This document shows positions 18,719-28,036 of a stretch of 64,000 bases of DNA, piece by piece (the first letter of the stretch is position 1; every line of letters starts with the position of its first letter). The notes below the pieces were generated by a model. That model did no database searches. It saw nothing but the letters and a program-made list of their open reading frames with translations, and had not been told where the DNA came from. The position numbers and the translations under genes were made by a program. The DNA lies in assembly GCF_001310895.1 (NCBI RefSeq), contig NZ_BAZS01000002.1:1-64000 (forward strand), given 5' to 3'. The stretch comes from Virgibacillus halodenitrificans JCM 12304 (lineage in GTDB: Bacteria > Bacillota > Bacilli > Bacillales > Amphibacillaceae).

Positions 18719-18740
18719 TTTAGATTACAGGTTTTCTTTA
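18707..18740 (+). terminator. Terminator of uvrC
   Basis: GAAAACCTGTAAT and ATTACAGGTTTTC form a 13-bp stem followed by TTT. The uvrC stop codon lies inside the 5' arm. Confidence 0.85.
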
Positions 18741-18784
18741 AATATTTTTTTAAATGGCAGTTATGTTTTTTTGAACTCAGCTTC

Positions 18785-19219
18785 TCAAACACGGTGGAGG
18801 GTAAATTGTACCAGAAAAAGTTTGCTATTGATTTCTTCTGTGCATTCACAATCAGAATTGTCAATTCTCTGATATGCTTCAGCTAGGAAGCCAGCTTCTA
18901 ATCTGAATTCTGTATCAATCGGTGCTTTCAAACGTTGTACGATTGCATCTGACATTAGTTGAAAAATAATTGTTTCTTTTTTTTCCTTAACGATTTCTAA
19001 GTAACCCCATCCAAGCTGTTCGAATAGGTGAGCAATGTCCTCCATTGAGTTAAATTCAAATTTTCTTGCAAGGTTTCTTCCTAAAAAATAAAGTAATGTA
19101 TTTGACTCTGTACCTAAAATTTCCGGTAATCCCAAGTAACGTAATATATCATAACCAGCTCCTGAAGACTGTAAATCAGTTAGTTGGGAAATTGGAAAAA
19201 CAGTATTATTATTCGACAT
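18785..19219 (-). CDS. yslB: YslB family protein (DUF2507)
   Basis: A 144-residue soluble protein of the DUF2507 (YslB) family. Its fold is related to V4R/NO-binding-like small-molecule domains. It contains the typical stretch YDILRYLGLPEILG and FRLEAGFLAEAYQRI. The function is not established. I favour the ATG at 19219 (MSNNNTVF), because the purine-rich AAGGAAAGG is well spaced for it; an ATG at 19228 would be too close. It sits between uvrC and sdhCAB on the opposite strand, matching B. subtilis yslB near the sdh operon. Confidence 0.88.
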   Translation of the reverse strand: MSNNNTVFPISQLTDLQSSGAGYDILRYLGLPEILGTESNTLLYFLGRNLARKFEFNSMEDIAHLFEQLGWGYLEIVKEKKETIIFQLMSDAIVQRLKAPIDTEFRLEAGFLAEAYQRIDNSDCECTEEINSKLFLVQFTLHRV

Positions 19220-19366
19220 GGAGGTCATCCTTTCCTTGCTTTTCGACTCAAATAGAATTTTAGTTTATTAGTTTATTATGTATATATTTTATTTATTTCG
19301 CAAGTACATTTAAGTAAAACCTTTAAAGTAACTATATAATTTTAACGAAATATGTATCTCGTTTTC

Positions 19367-19395
19367 TTGACGCTTTTTGTAGATAGAAGTACAAT
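19367..19395 (+). promoter_or_regulatory. Promoter of sdhCAB
   Basis: TTGACG (19367-19372), a 17-base spacer, TACAAT (19390-19395). The transcript would have a leader of about 110 bases before sdhC. Confidence 0.7.
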
Positions 19396-19515
19396 AAATA
19401 TGTCACAAACAGTACAATTTATTTAGCGATACGATATTGACAGATAAGTATAGGTTATCGAGCATAAATTGTATTTACTATGAAGAGCATTTGACAAACT
19501 AAAGGGGGGTAACAC

Positions 19516-20136
19516 ATGGCAGAACACCGTGAGTTTTTAAGCAGACGACTGCACTCACTGTTAGGAGTAATTCCAATCGGAATATTTTTGGTTCAACACT
19601 TAGTGGTGAATCATTTTGCTGTGTATGGTGAAGAAAGTTTCAACAAAGCTGCAGGTTTTATGGCGAATTTACCATTTGTACTTGTACTGGAGACATTTGT
19701 AATTTATTTACCGATTTTGTTTCATGCAATTTTAGGAGTTTATATTGTATTTGAAGCAAGAAACAATACAAAAAGATACGGATTTTTCCGAAACTGGATG
19801 TTCTTTTTGCAACGAGTAACTGGAATAATTACACTTGTATTCATTGCATGGCATGTTTGGGAAACAAGAGTGCAGGTTGCATTGGGCAATGCTGAAGTAA
19901 ATTACAGTTTAATGGAAGGGATTCTATCAAGTCCTATTATGTTCTGGTTTTATATTATTGGGGTTGTTTCTGCAGTATTCCATTTCGCAAATGGTTTATG
20001 GAGCTTTGCAGTGACTTGGGGACTTACCCAATCACCAAAATCCCAAAAAATCGCTACATATGTAACGGTGATCATATTTTTTGTTGTTAGTTATATAGGT
20101 GTTAGAACACTTATCCAATTTGCGTACGGAGCGTAA
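19516..20136 (+). CDS. sdhC: Succinate dehydrogenase cytochrome b558 subunit
   Basis: The 206-residue membrane anchor of complex II, which binds two hemes and passes electrons from succinate to menaquinone. Five transmembrane helices are visible. The histidines expected as heme ligands fall at residues 28, 70, 113 and 156, matching the B. subtilis pattern. AAAGGGGGG stands just before the ATG. It is the first gene of the three-gene sdh operon, 28 bases before sdhA. Confidence 0.97.
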   Translation: MAEHREFLSRRLHSLLGVIPIGIFLVQHLVVNHFAVYGEESFNKAAGFMANLPFVLVLETFVIYLPILFHAILGVYIVFEARNNTKRYGFFRNWMFFLQRVTGIITLVFIAWHVWETRVQVALGNAEVNYSLMEGILSSPIMFWFYIIGVVSAVFHFANGLWSFAVTWGLTQSPKSQKIATYVTVIIFFVVSYIGVRTLIQFAYGA

Positions 20137-20164
20137 ATAGAAATATAAGGAGTGAGCAAGTATT

Positions 20165-21928
20165 ATGAGTAACCGAAAAATAGCTGTTATCGGCGGAGGT
20201 CTTGCCGGCTTAATGGCAACAATAAAAGCTGCTGAAGCAGGTGTGAATGTAGACCTTTTCTCTATTGTACCTGTGAAGCGCTCTCACTCTGTGTGTGCCC
20301 AAGGTGGTATTAATGGCGCGGTAAACACAAAAGGAGAAGGTGATTCTCCGGCAATTCACTTTGATGATACTGTTTATGGTGGGGATTTCTTAGCAAATCA
20401 GCCCCCGGTAAAAGCAATGTGTGATGCTGCGCCGAGTATCATAAATATGTTGGACCGCATGGGTGTTATGTTTAACCGTACTCCAGAGGGTTTACTAGAT
20501 TTTAGACGTTTTGGTGGTACACAGCATCATCGAACTGCATATGCAGGGGCGACTACTGGGCAGCAGTTGTTATATGCCTTGGATGAACAAGTTCGCCGCT
20601 ATGAAGTAGAAGGCTTAGTAACGAAATATGAAAATTGGGAATTTGTTCGTGCAATAATTGATGATGAAGGTGTTGGGAAAGGAATTGTAGCCCAGGATAT
20701 TAAATCACATGAAATAAAAGCATTTCCTTCTGATGCTACTATATTTGCAACTGGTGGTCCTGGCATTATATTTGGTAAATCAACAAATTCAATGATAAAC
20801 ACAGGATCAGCTGCAAGTAAACTTTATCAGCAAGGTGCAAAATATGCCAATGGTGAGTTTATTCAAATTCATCCTACCGCTATTCCTGGCGATGACAAGC
20901 TCCGTTTAATGAGTGAGTCTGCTCGTGGGGAGGGTGGCCGAATTTGGACATACAAAGATGGTGAACCTTGGTATTTCTTAGAAGAAAAATATCCGGCATA
21001 TGGAAATCTTGTGCCACGTGATATAGCTACACGTGAAATTTTCGATGTGTGTGTTAATCAGAAATTAGGTATTAATGGTGAAAATATGGTTTATTTGGAC
21101 CTTTCTCATAAAGATCCAAAAGAATTGGATATTAAACTTGGTGGTATTATAGAAATCTATGAAAAATTTGTTGGAGAAGATCCACGAAAAGTACCAATGA
21201 AGATATTCCCTGCTGTCCATTACTCTATGGGTGGACTTTGGGTAGATTATGAACAAATGACCAGCATTCCTGGTATCTTTGCAGCAGGTGAATGTGATTA
21301 TTCTCAACATGGCGGTAATCGTTTAGGAGCAAATTCACTTCTATCAGCAATTTATGGTGGTTCAGTAGCTGGACCGAACGCTATTAAATATATTGATGGT
21401 TTAGAAAAGCATGTAGAGGATTTACCTACTGATTTATTTGATGAAAATACGAAGGAAGAACAAGAAAACTTCGAAGCCTTGATGAATATGAAGGGTGAAG
21501 AAAACGCTTATCAACTTCATAAAGAACTTGGAGAATGGATGACAGATAACGTTACAGTAGTTAGAGATAATGATAAGCTTCTAAAAACAGATGAGAAGAT
21601 TAAAGAATTACTTGAACGTTGGGAGAATATCAATATTAATGATACATCCCGCTGGAGCAACCAGGGAGTAATGTTTACAAGGCAGTTAAAGAACATGTTA
21701 CATCTAGCACGGGTGATTACAATGGGAGCTTATAATCGTGACGAAAGCCGAGGAGCTCATTACAAGCCTGATTTCCCAGAAAGAAATGATGAAGAGTGGT
21801 TGAAGACGACAATTGCTTCTTTTGATAAGGATAATAATTCACCGGTATTTTCATACGAAGAGGTTGATACGTCGCTGATTCCACCACGTAAACGTGACTA
21901 TACGAAAAAAAGCGAAGGGAGTAAGTAA
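20165..21928 (+). CDS. sdhA: Succinate dehydrogenase flavoprotein subunit
   Basis: This 587-residue subunit oxidises succinate to fumarate with covalently bound FAD. The N-terminal dinucleotide-binding motif is GGGLAGLMATIKAAEAG. The segment HSVCAQGGINGAVNTKGEGD is the FAD-binding region, and the active-site loop is SARGEGGRIWTYKDGEP. The C-terminal part has GAYNRDESRGAHYKPDFPER. AAGGAGTGAG stands upstream of the ATG. It sits between sdhC and sdhB, whose ATG begins two bases after the sdhA stop. Confidence 0.98.
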   Translation: MSNRKIAVIGGGLAGLMATIKAAEAGVNVDLFSIVPVKRSHSVCAQGGINGAVNTKGEGDSPAIHFDDTVYGGDFLANQPPVKAMCDAAPSIINMLDRMGVMFNRTPEGLLDFRRFGGTQHHRTAYAGATTGQQLLYALDEQVRRYEVEGLVTKYENWEFVRAIIDDEGVGKGIVAQDIKSHEIKAFPSDATIFATGGPGIIFGKSTNSMINTGSAASKLYQQGAKYANGEFIQIHPTAIPGDDKLRLMSESARGEGGRIWTYKDGEPWYFLEEKYPAYGNLVPRDIATREIFDVCVNQKLGINGENMVYLDLSHKDPKELDIKLGGIIEIYEKFVGEDPRKVPMKIFPAVHYSMGGLWVDYEQMTSIPGIFAAGECDYSQHGGNRLGANSLLSAIYGGSVAGPNAIKYIDGLEKHVEDLPTDLFDENTKEEQENFEALMNMKGEENAYQLHKELGEWMTDNVTVVRDNDKLLKTDEKIKELLERWENININDTSRWSNQGVMFTRQLKNMLHLARVITMGAYNRDESRGAHYKPDFPERNDEEWLKTTIASFDKDNNSPVFSYEEVDTSLIPPRKRDYTKKSEGSK

Positions 21929-21930
21929 TC

Positions 21931-22695
21931 ATGGCTGAACAACAAACTGTTACTTTTATTATTACTAGACAAGACAGCCCAGAATCTGCTCCTTATGAGG
22001 AAACATTTCATGTTCCTTATCGTAAAAATATGAATGTGATATCTGGGTTAATGGAAATTCGCCAAAATCCGGTTAACGCTAGTGGGGAGAAAACAACTCC
22101 GGTTTATTGGGATATGAACTGTCTCGAGGAAGTTTGCGGAGCTTGTTCAATGGTAATTAATGGAACAGCAAGACAGTCTTGTGCTGCACTTGTGGATCAA
22201 TTGGAACAACCAATCCGTTTAGAACCAATGTCAACGTTTCCTGTAGTTCGCGATTTAATTGTTGATCGTGAACGTATGTTTGATGCACTTAAACAAGTAA
22301 AAGCTTGGATCCCTATTGATGGAACACATGATTTAGGGCCGGGCCCACGTATGCCTGAGAAAAAGAGACAGTGGGCTTATGAGCTTTCAAAATGCATGAC
22401 GTGTGGAGTTTGCTTAGAAGCATGTCCTAACGTTAACGATAAATCAAACTTCATTGGACCTGCAGCGCTTTCGCAGGCTCGTTTATTCAATGCACATCCA
22501 ACTGGTGAAATGAATGCGAGTGAAAGATTAGATGGTCTAATGGACGACGGTGGAATTGACGGGTGCGGAAATGCACAAAATTGTGTTCAAGTCTGTCCTA
22601 AGGGAATTCCTTTAACTACTTCTATTGCAGCGATGAACAGGGCTACAAATATTCAAGCCTTTAAAAACTTCTTTGGAAGTGACAACGCGCATTAA
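21931..22695 (+). CDS. sdhB: Succinate dehydrogenase iron-sulfur subunit
   Basis: A 254-residue iron-sulfur protein linking the flavin to the heme subunit. The [2Fe-2S] cysteines are in CLEEVCGACSMVINGTARQS and the next Cys. The [4Fe-4S] site is CMTCGVCLEACP, and the third cluster site is CGNAQNCVQVCPKG. It is the last gene of sdhCAB; a terminator follows 25 bases after the stop. Confidence 0.98.
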   Translation: MAEQQTVTFIITRQDSPESAPYEETFHVPYRKNMNVISGLMEIRQNPVNASGEKTTPVYWDMNCLEEVCGACSMVINGTARQSCAALVDQLEQPIRLEPMSTFPVVRDLIVDRERMFDALKQVKAWIPIDGTHDLGPGPRMPEKKRQWAYELSKCMTCGVCLEACPNVNDKSNFIGPAALSQARLFNAHPTGEMNASERLDGLMDDGGIDGCGNAQNCVQVCPKGIPLTTSIAAMNRATNIQAFKNFFGSDNAH

Positions 22696-22718
22696 GTAAA
22701 AATTTATATTTGTATACT

Positions 22719-22757
22719 ATGGCCCCTGTCCAATAAAATGGTCGGGGTCATTTTTTT
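22719..22757 (+). terminator. Terminator of sdhCAB
   Basis: ATGGCCCCTGTCC pairs with GGTCGGGGTCAT (G-T pairs allowed) around AATAAAAT, followed by TTTTTTT. Confidence 0.85.
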
Positions 22758-22900
22758 AAATCAAAGTTATAAGCGACAGTTGTTTAAAGAACAATATCAA
22801 ATAATTTCTGGATTACTCTGTTTTCATGCAAATAATCGAGGTTAGTAGCAAAAACAATAATTTAAAGAGAGAAATTTTTAGTTATTTAGGAGGATATATA

Positions 22901-23343
22901 TTGTCAAAGATAACTTATATTGAGGATATGGAACAATGGCGTTCAGAATTTTCATTTTCAATCCCTATTTCCATTCGTTTCTCAGAAACGGACATGTTTG
23001 GCCACGTAAATAATGTTTCTCCGTTTATTTATTTTGAAGAAGCCAGAATTGAGTTCTTAAAGTCACTGGAATTATTTACTAGCTCATCAACAGATAAGGC
23101 AATTCCGGTTGTCGGTGACTTACAATGCAATTATTTAAAACAGATATTTTTGATCAAAAAATACAATTATATGTAAAAGTACATTATATCGGTAACTCAT
23201 CTGTTGATTTACATTATATGGCTATTGATGAAAAGGAAGAAATCGCATTAACAGGTAGAGGACGATTGGTATTTGTTCAAGCTGAATCAGGAAAGCCGAT
23301 ATCACTCGAACAATCCATTAAAGAAAAGCTGGCGAACGCTTAG
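22901..23343 (+). pseudogene. ysmA: Hotdog-fold acyl-CoA thioesterase (YsmA-like), frameshifted
   Basis: The start is TTG at 22901, seven bases after an AGGAGG. The first part has the 4-hydroxybenzoyl-CoA thioesterase hallmark RFSETDMFGHVNNVSPFIYF, with the catalytic aspartate. The frame then slips at TTTTT, 23147-23151: adding one T makes the text read QIFFDQKIQLYVKVHYIGNS and run on to the stop at 23343. The product would be about 147 residues, the family norm. It sits between sdhB and gerE, as ysmA does in B. subtilis. The break is either a sequencing undercall or a recent frameshift; nothing else is damaged. Confidence 0.85.
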
Positions 23344-23355
23344 GTGTGAAAGATG

Positions 23356-23390
23356 GAAAACCGACTTCCCGAAGGAAAGTCGGTTCTTCT
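23356..23390. terminator. Bidirectional terminator between ysmA and gerE
   Basis: AACCGACTT (23359-23367) pairs with AAGTCGGTT (23377-23385), with A-rich and T-rich flanks, so it can serve both convergent genes. Confidence 0.8.
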
Positions 23391-23613
23391 AAAGCTTTAA
23401 CTCCCCCATGCGCAGGAGCTCAACTACTGCTTGTGAACGCCCCTTGACTCCAAGCTTTTGCATAGCATTAGAAATGTGATTACGGACAGTTTTTTCTGAT
23501 ATAAATAATTCTTGGGCAATTTCTCTTGTTGTTTTGTCTTGTACTAACAATTCAAACACTTCTTTTTCTCGCTTTGTCAGTAATTGCTTCGGTTTATACT
23601 CGTTGTCCTTCAA
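23389..23613 (-). CDS. gerE: Spore germination regulator GerE
   Basis: A 74-residue LuxR-type DNA-binding protein with no receiver domain, the usual GerE length. It controls late mother-cell coat genes together with sigma-K. The helix-turn-helix is LTKREKEVFELLVQDKTTRE followed by IAQELFISEKTVRNHISNAM. The start codon is TTG, with AAGGAGGGG upstream on the minus strand. It is convergent with ysmA, as in B. subtilis. Confidence 0.96.
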   Translation of the reverse strand: MKDNEYKPKQLLTKREKEVFELLVQDKTTREIAQELFISEKTVRNHISNAMQKLGVKGRSQAVVELLRMGELKL

Positions 23614-23768
23614 GTGTTAACCCCTCCTTGCTGTCATAGAGCTGCAAATGAAGGGAAATTATTTAGTCAATATAGCGTATGAAGGAAGTTATAAAACAGT
23701 GCGTATATTTAGTTTATGGAATGCCCAATATACAAACAACATTTTGAATATGGAATAAAGAAATCTTT

Positions 23769-23776
23769 GTTATAAT
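23769..23776 (+). promoter_or_regulatory. Extended -10 promoter before ysmB
   Basis: TGTTATAAT (TG, one base, then a perfect -10) ends about 58 bases before the TTG start of the MarR gene. I see no good -35 at normal spacing. Confidence 0.45.
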
Positions 23777-23834
23777 AATCTTATGTCGAAAAGACTTATT
23801 TTATTTACATATATGCAAGCAGGAGGTAGCTCTT

Positions 23835-24287
23835 TTGGAAAAAAATTCTTCAACATACACAATAAATAATATAGAACGAACAATGCGCTATATATCTGGG
23901 ATTATTAAGCAAAATGGCAGAAAGATTTTGACTAATTATCCCATCACTTCACCACAATTTGTTGCCTTACAATGGTTAGTGGAAAATGAGGAACTAACAA
24001 TTGGTGAGTTATCCAATAAAATCAGCCTTGCTTTTAGCACAACAACTGACTTAGTAGACCGTATGGAGAAAAACGAACTTGTAGAAAGAGTTAAAGATTC
24101 AAAAGATAAACGAGTTGTGCGCATTCGCGTTTTGGATAAAGGAAGGCAGATTATACAAGAGGTAATTGAGAAGAGACAAGTTTATTTAGGGGAAGTTTTA
24201 GAAGATTTTACTGAAGAGCAAACAGAATCTCTAAACGAATTATTGGATTTTTTACATGAGCAAATGAGGAAAGTAAATAATAAATAA
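23835..24287 (+). CDS. ysmB: MarR family transcriptional regulator
   Basis: A 150-residue winged-helix regulator. The helix-turn-helix and wing are LTIGELSNKISLAFSTTTDL, then VDRMEKNELVERVKDSKDKR and VVRIRVLDKGRQI. The start codon is TTG at 23835, after AGGAGGTAG. Its ligand and targets are unknown. It lies 21 bases before racE, as ysmB does in B. subtilis, so the two are likely cotranscribed. Confidence 0.9.
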   Translation: MEKNSSTYTINNIERTMRYISGIIKQNGRKILTNYPITSPQFVALQWLVENEELTIGELSNKISLAFSTTTDLVDRMEKNELVERVKDSKDKRVVRIRVLDKGRQIIQEVIEKRQVYLGEVLEDFTEEQTESLNELLDFLHEQMRKVNNK

Positions 24288-24308
24288 TAGCATAAAGAAG
24301 GGGAATAT

Positions 24309-25115
24309 ATGCAAAGAGCGATTGGTGTTATCGATTCCGGTGTCGGCGGTTTAACAGTAGCATACGAGTTAATGCGTCAACTACCTAAAGAGAAGTTAAT
24401 CTATATAGGAGATACAAAGAGATGCCCTTATGGCCCAAGATCAGAGCAAGAAGTAAGAGCATTCACATGGGAAATGGTCTCTTTCTTGCTTGAAAAAAAT
24501 ATTAAGTTGTTAGTAATTGCTTGTAATACGGCAACTGCTTTTACACTAAAAGAGTTGCAAGATAAACTGGATATACCTGTATTAGGTGTTATTCAGCCAG
24601 GGGCTCGCGCTGCCATAAAGTGGACAAAAAATAATCATGTAGGGGTAATTGGTACAGAAGGTACAATACGCAGTAATGCTTACAAGGATGCCTTGGAAAA
24701 TATAAACCCTGAAATAACTGTTGATTCTTTAGCATGTCCTATGTTTGTACCTATGGTTGAACAAGGGATAATGTTTGGTGAAAAAGCAGAAAGCGTTGTA
24801 AAGGAAACATTAAAACCGTTGAAAAATAATAAAATAATGGATACTTTAATCCTTGGTTGTACACATTATCCATTAATTAAAAATACTATTCAGAAGGAAA
24901 TGGGAGCAAATATAACAATTATTTCCTCCAGTGAGGAAACAGCAAGAGAAACTAGTGCTTTGCTCTCAATGCATCATTTATTAGCCAATGGCAACAAAAA
25001 ACCTACTCATGAATTTTATACTACTGGAGAGTTGAAGATATTTAGCAAAATATCAGAAACCATTTTTAAAAAGTCAAATTTCAAACGTGTACGTATTGAG
25101 AAGGCGATGATTTAA
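24309..25115 (+). CDS. racE: Glutamate racemase
   Basis: A 268-residue enzyme that makes D-glutamate for peptidoglycan without a cofactor. The start GVIDSGVGGLTVAYEL, the first catalytic cysteine in VIACNTATAF (about residue 74) and the second in LILGCTHYPLI (about residue 185) are all present. AAGAAGGGG precedes the ATG. It stands after ysmB and is closed by a strong terminator, so it does not run on into gerM. Confidence 0.97.
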   Translation: MQRAIGVIDSGVGGLTVAYELMRQLPKEKLIYIGDTKRCPYGPRSEQEVRAFTWEMVSFLLEKNIKLLVIACNTATAFTLKELQDKLDIPVLGVIQPGARAAIKWTKNNHVGVIGTEGTIRSNAYKDALENINPEITVDSLACPMFVPMVEQGIMFGEKAESVVKETLKPLKNNKIMDTLILGCTHYPLIKNTIQKEMGANITIISSSEETARETSALLSMHHLLANGNKKPTHEFYTTGELKIFSKISETIFKKSNFKRVRIEKAMI

Positions 25116-25116
25116 T

Positions 25117-25157
25117 AAAAGTCAGAATCCATAACTACAAATGGGTTCTGACTTTTT
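25117..25157 (+). terminator. Terminator of racE
   Basis: AAAAGTCAGAATCC pairs with GGGTTCTGACTTTT and ends in a T run. Confidence 0.85.
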
Positions 25158-25219
25158 GTTGTTTAAGAACTATGAAATTTTAATTCAATGATATTAAGTA
25201 AATGGTGTTTTTTTAACAA

Positions 25220-25627
25220 ATTCGCAAAATAGATATACTACGTCGTATCTTGTGGCAAATGGAGTAATTCAATTTGCAAAGGAAGCACCCATTGATTTGC
25301 GTTTCAGGCGGACGCTTTCCGCCGGCATGGCCTCAGCCGCTTCCTCCGCTACGCTCCGTCCAGGGTCTTCGCCTCATGCTATTCCGGCAGGAGTCGCCGC
25401 CCTCCACTCCAATCAATTCGTACACAGCATATTAAGGGGTATGCAGACGCAATTTTTCTTCCTAGGTATAATAGTAAATAGTAGCGAAGGAAAAATACGG
25501 AGACTCCTGCGGGAGATGAGGCATAGGTGAGACCCCGGAATGCGTAGTATTTTTCCGTAGCGGTGTTATTTAGCTATTTTATATTAATTGGGAAATAAGT
25601 TTTCACTACGTCGCAGTTTACTCCAAC
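25220..25627 (+). repeat. GC-rich interspersed repeat, copy 2 (long form)
   Basis: It starts with ATTCGCAAAATAGATA and carries the shared run CCCATTGATTTGCGTTTCAG, then GCGGACGCTTTC. It ends with CCGTAGCGGTGTTATTTAGC, ATTTTATATTAA and ACGTCGCAGTTTACTCCAAC, all matched in copy 3. Between these it holds about 130 extra bases with a second GC-rich palindromic part, including GGAGACTCCTGCGGGAGATG near 25500. A 92-codon open frame through it is rejected as coding. No transposase is present. The rest of the gap to gerM (25628-25904) is A/T-rich, with nothing I recognise. Confidence 0.7.
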
Positions 25628-25904
25628 TGCGTAGAAATGCAACTACCTTTAGAAAACTAGTAATATACAGTTCCGGCTAACCAATTGAACCATGTGTTAA
25701 TCCAGCCATTTCAACACAAAGTATTTTTAAATACATGTTCTATAAACTTCCTTTGTCTTTATCTTCTTAAATATGGAAGAGCACCCATTGAAAGCCACCT
25801 TAATTTAAATAGCGAATATTTCAGTCCATCTCCATTCATATGTTAAGGCAAAGGGAGCCTACTTATTTTTCTTATGTTTTTTTAAATAAATTTTAAGTTG
25901 AATG

Positions 25905-25933
25905 GTCTATTTTAATGCATAGCTCGTATATAT
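25905..25933 (+). promoter_or_regulatory. Possible sigma-E type promoter of gerM
   Basis: GTCTATT and CGTATATAT, 13 bases apart, loosely resemble sigma-E -35 and -10 boxes, and B. subtilis gerM is a sporulation gene. The match is weak. Confidence 0.3.
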
Positions 25934-25964
25934 AGTAGTACAAACCATCATAGGGGGTAGAGAC

Positions 25965-27041
25965 ATGCTGAAGCGCGGTTTAATTGTAACAGGTGCTGTA
26001 ACGCTTTCGATTATATTGACAGGATGTTTTCAGGGAGAACAGTCTTTAGAGGAAATGGATCCACCAAAAAATGCTGAGGAAGTTGATAAACTGGAAAACC
26101 CTGAACAAGAAAGTGAAGCTAAGGAAAATAAGGAAGCAAGTGGAGAGGAAGCTCCAGCCGAAATGGTTGCTCGCCAATTATATTTAATTGATGCGAACGG
26201 AATGGTTGCAGCTCAAACAGTAGAATTACCTAAACCAGAAACAAATGAAGTAGCTAGTCAGGTGTTAGAGTACTTAGTGAAAGGTGGACCTGTTACGTCT
26301 GTTTTGCCAAATGGGTTTCAGGCAGTCCTGCCAGAAGGTACAGAAATATTAGGATTGGATTTACAGGAAGACGGCACCATGGTTGTAGATGTTTCGAAAG
26401 AATTTGAGAACTATAAAGCAGAAGAGGAATTAAAAATACTTGAATCGATGACACATACGCTAACTCAGTTTGATAACGTGGATAAGATACAACTTAGGGT
26501 AAATGGTTACCCATTAAGTGAAATGCCTGTAAACGGGACTCCGATCAATGAGGGTTATTCCAAGGCTAATGGGATTAACATAACAGATACAGACACACTT
26601 GACTTGATTGGAAGTAAACCAGTAACAATGTATTATCCAACCCAGCATAATGAAAACCGCTACTATGTACCAGTAACTCAATATATTGAAACAGATAGTG
26701 AAAATACGTACCAATCTATTGTCCAGGCACTACTTGAAGGACCTGGATTTAATACAAACGTAAAGCACGTATTTAATGCGAAGACATTAATTACAAAAGC
26801 ACCTAAATTAGAGGATGGCGTGTTAGAAATAGAGTTTAGTAAAGATATACTAAAAGATCAAGAGAAGTCAATGATCTCAGATGAGGTTATGGAAACTTTA
26901 GTTCGTACTCTTACGGAACAGCAATCAATCGATGCCGTGAAAGTAAGTGTAGAGGGAATTGAAAAAATAGTTAACGAGAACGGAGAAGCCTATAGCAAAC
27001 CTGTAACAAAACAAACTTTTATGCCTAATGAAAAACTTTAG
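25965..27041 (+). CDS. gerM: Sporulation/germination lipoprotein GerM
   Basis: A 358-residue lipoprotein needed in B. subtilis for sporulation and germination, where it helps assemble the engulfment channel. A lipoprotein signal covers residues 1-21, with the lipobox LTGC. An acidic linker follows, then two GerMN domains (about residues 70-185 and 215-345), each with repeated patterns such as GGPVTSVLPNGFQAVLPEGT and LLEGPGFNTNVKHVFNAKT. A GGGGG stretch lies just upstream of the ATG. It precedes rph as in B. subtilis. Confidence 0.95.
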   Translation: MLKRGLIVTGAVTLSIILTGCFQGEQSLEEMDPPKNAEEVDKLENPEQESEAKENKEASGEEAPAEMVARQLYLIDANGMVAAQTVELPKPETNEVASQVLEYLVKGGPVTSVLPNGFQAVLPEGTEILGLDLQEDGTMVVDVSKEFENYKAEEELKILESMTHTLTQFDNVDKIQLRVNGYPLSEMPVNGTPINEGYSKANGINITDTDTLDLIGSKPVTMYYPTQHNENRYYVPVTQYIETDSENTYQSIVQALLEGPGFNTNVKHVFNAKTLITKAPKLEDGVLEIEFSKDILKDQEKSMISDEVMETLVRTLTEQQSIDAVKVSVEGIEKIVNENGEAYSKPVTKQTFMPNEKL

Positions 27042-27042
27042 G

Positions 27043-27074
27043 AAGGAGGGGCTTTTATAAGCCTCTTCTTTTTC
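27043..27074 (+). terminator. Terminator of gerM
   Basis: GGAGGGGCTT pairs imperfectly with AAGCCTCTTC, followed by TTTTTC. Confidence 0.6.
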
Positions 27075-27279
27075 TTCTTTCTTAAAAATAGCCTATATTA
27101 TCCTGTGTGCTTTCATGTGGCTGTTACTTTTGATTTATAAATGGGTTCAGTTAATCGACCCTATACAGACTTTCAATTTCTGAGGCCTACACTAACTAAT
27201 TGTGTTCCCGATTATGTATTAACATGTTGATTTACGGAAAAATATGTTAAGCTAATTGATGAAACAAGGAGGAATTTAA

Positions 27280-28026
27280 ATGAGAAACGATCAAAGAAAT
27301 TCAGATAATTTACGTGCTATTAAGATAACAACAGAGTATATAAACCATCCTGAAGGCTCTGTACTAATTGAGGTAGGAAATACAAAAGTCATATGTAATG
27401 CAAGTATTGAAGATAGAGTTCCTCCATTTATGCGTGGGCAGGGGAAAGGGTGGATCACTGCGGAATATGCAATGCTTCCCCGAGCCACAGAACAAAGGAA
27501 TATTAGGGAGTCCTCAAAAGGAAAAGTAAGCGGCCGAACCATGGAAATACAACGATTAATAGGAAGAGCTTTACGCTCTGTTGTTGACCTGGAGAAAATT
27601 GGGGAACGTACTGTTTGGGTGGATTGTGACGTAATTCAAGCTGATGGTGGTACACGTACTGCGTCCATTACCGGTGCATTTGTTGCAGTGGTGCTGGCAT
27701 TTGGTGAATTGCTTAATAAAGGTACCATTAGTAAAATGCCTGTGAAAGACTTTCTTGGTGCAACATCGGTTGGTGTCTTATCTAATGGAACGGAAATACT
27801 GGATCTCAACTATTTAGAAGACTCTGAAGCACAAGTTGATATGAATGTTGTCATGACTGGAACAGGAGAGTTTGTGGAAATACAAGGTACTGGAGAAGAA
27901 TCAACATTCACCAATGCTCAGTTAATGAGAATGTTGAAGCTAGCAAATGATGGACTGCAAGAAATTTTTCAAATTCAACGCAATACGCTTGGTGACTTGT
28001 CCGATAGAATTGGAGAAACGAAATAA
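27280..28026 (+). CDS. rph: Ribonuclease PH
   Basis: A 248-residue phosphorolytic 3'-5' exoribonuclease that trims tRNA 3' ends, active as a hexameric ring. The conserved N-terminal segment [20 protein letters not shown], then MLPRAT, and the phosphate-binding [16 protein letters not shown] are present, followed by [27 protein letters not shown] precedes the ATG. It heads a tight group with the ITPase and ysnB genes, as in B. subtilis. Confidence 0.97.
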   Translation: MRNDQRNSDNLRAIKITTEYINHPEGSVLIEVGNTKVICNASIEDRVPPFMRGQGKGWITAEYAMLPRATEQRNIRESSKGKVSGRTMEIQRLIGRALRSVVDLEKIGERTVWVDCDVIQADGGTRTASITGAFVAVVLAFGELLNKGTISKMPVKDFLGATSVGVLSNGTEILDLNYLEDSEAQVDMNVVMTGTGEFVEIQGTGEESTFTNAQLMRMLKLANDGLQEIFQIQRNTLGDLSDRIGETK

Positions 28027-28036
28027 GGGTGAAAAC

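Noticed and set aside
25252-25530. A 92-codon frame in repeat copy 2
   Set aside because: It lies wholly inside the repeat, has no start signal, and is not kept in the other copies.
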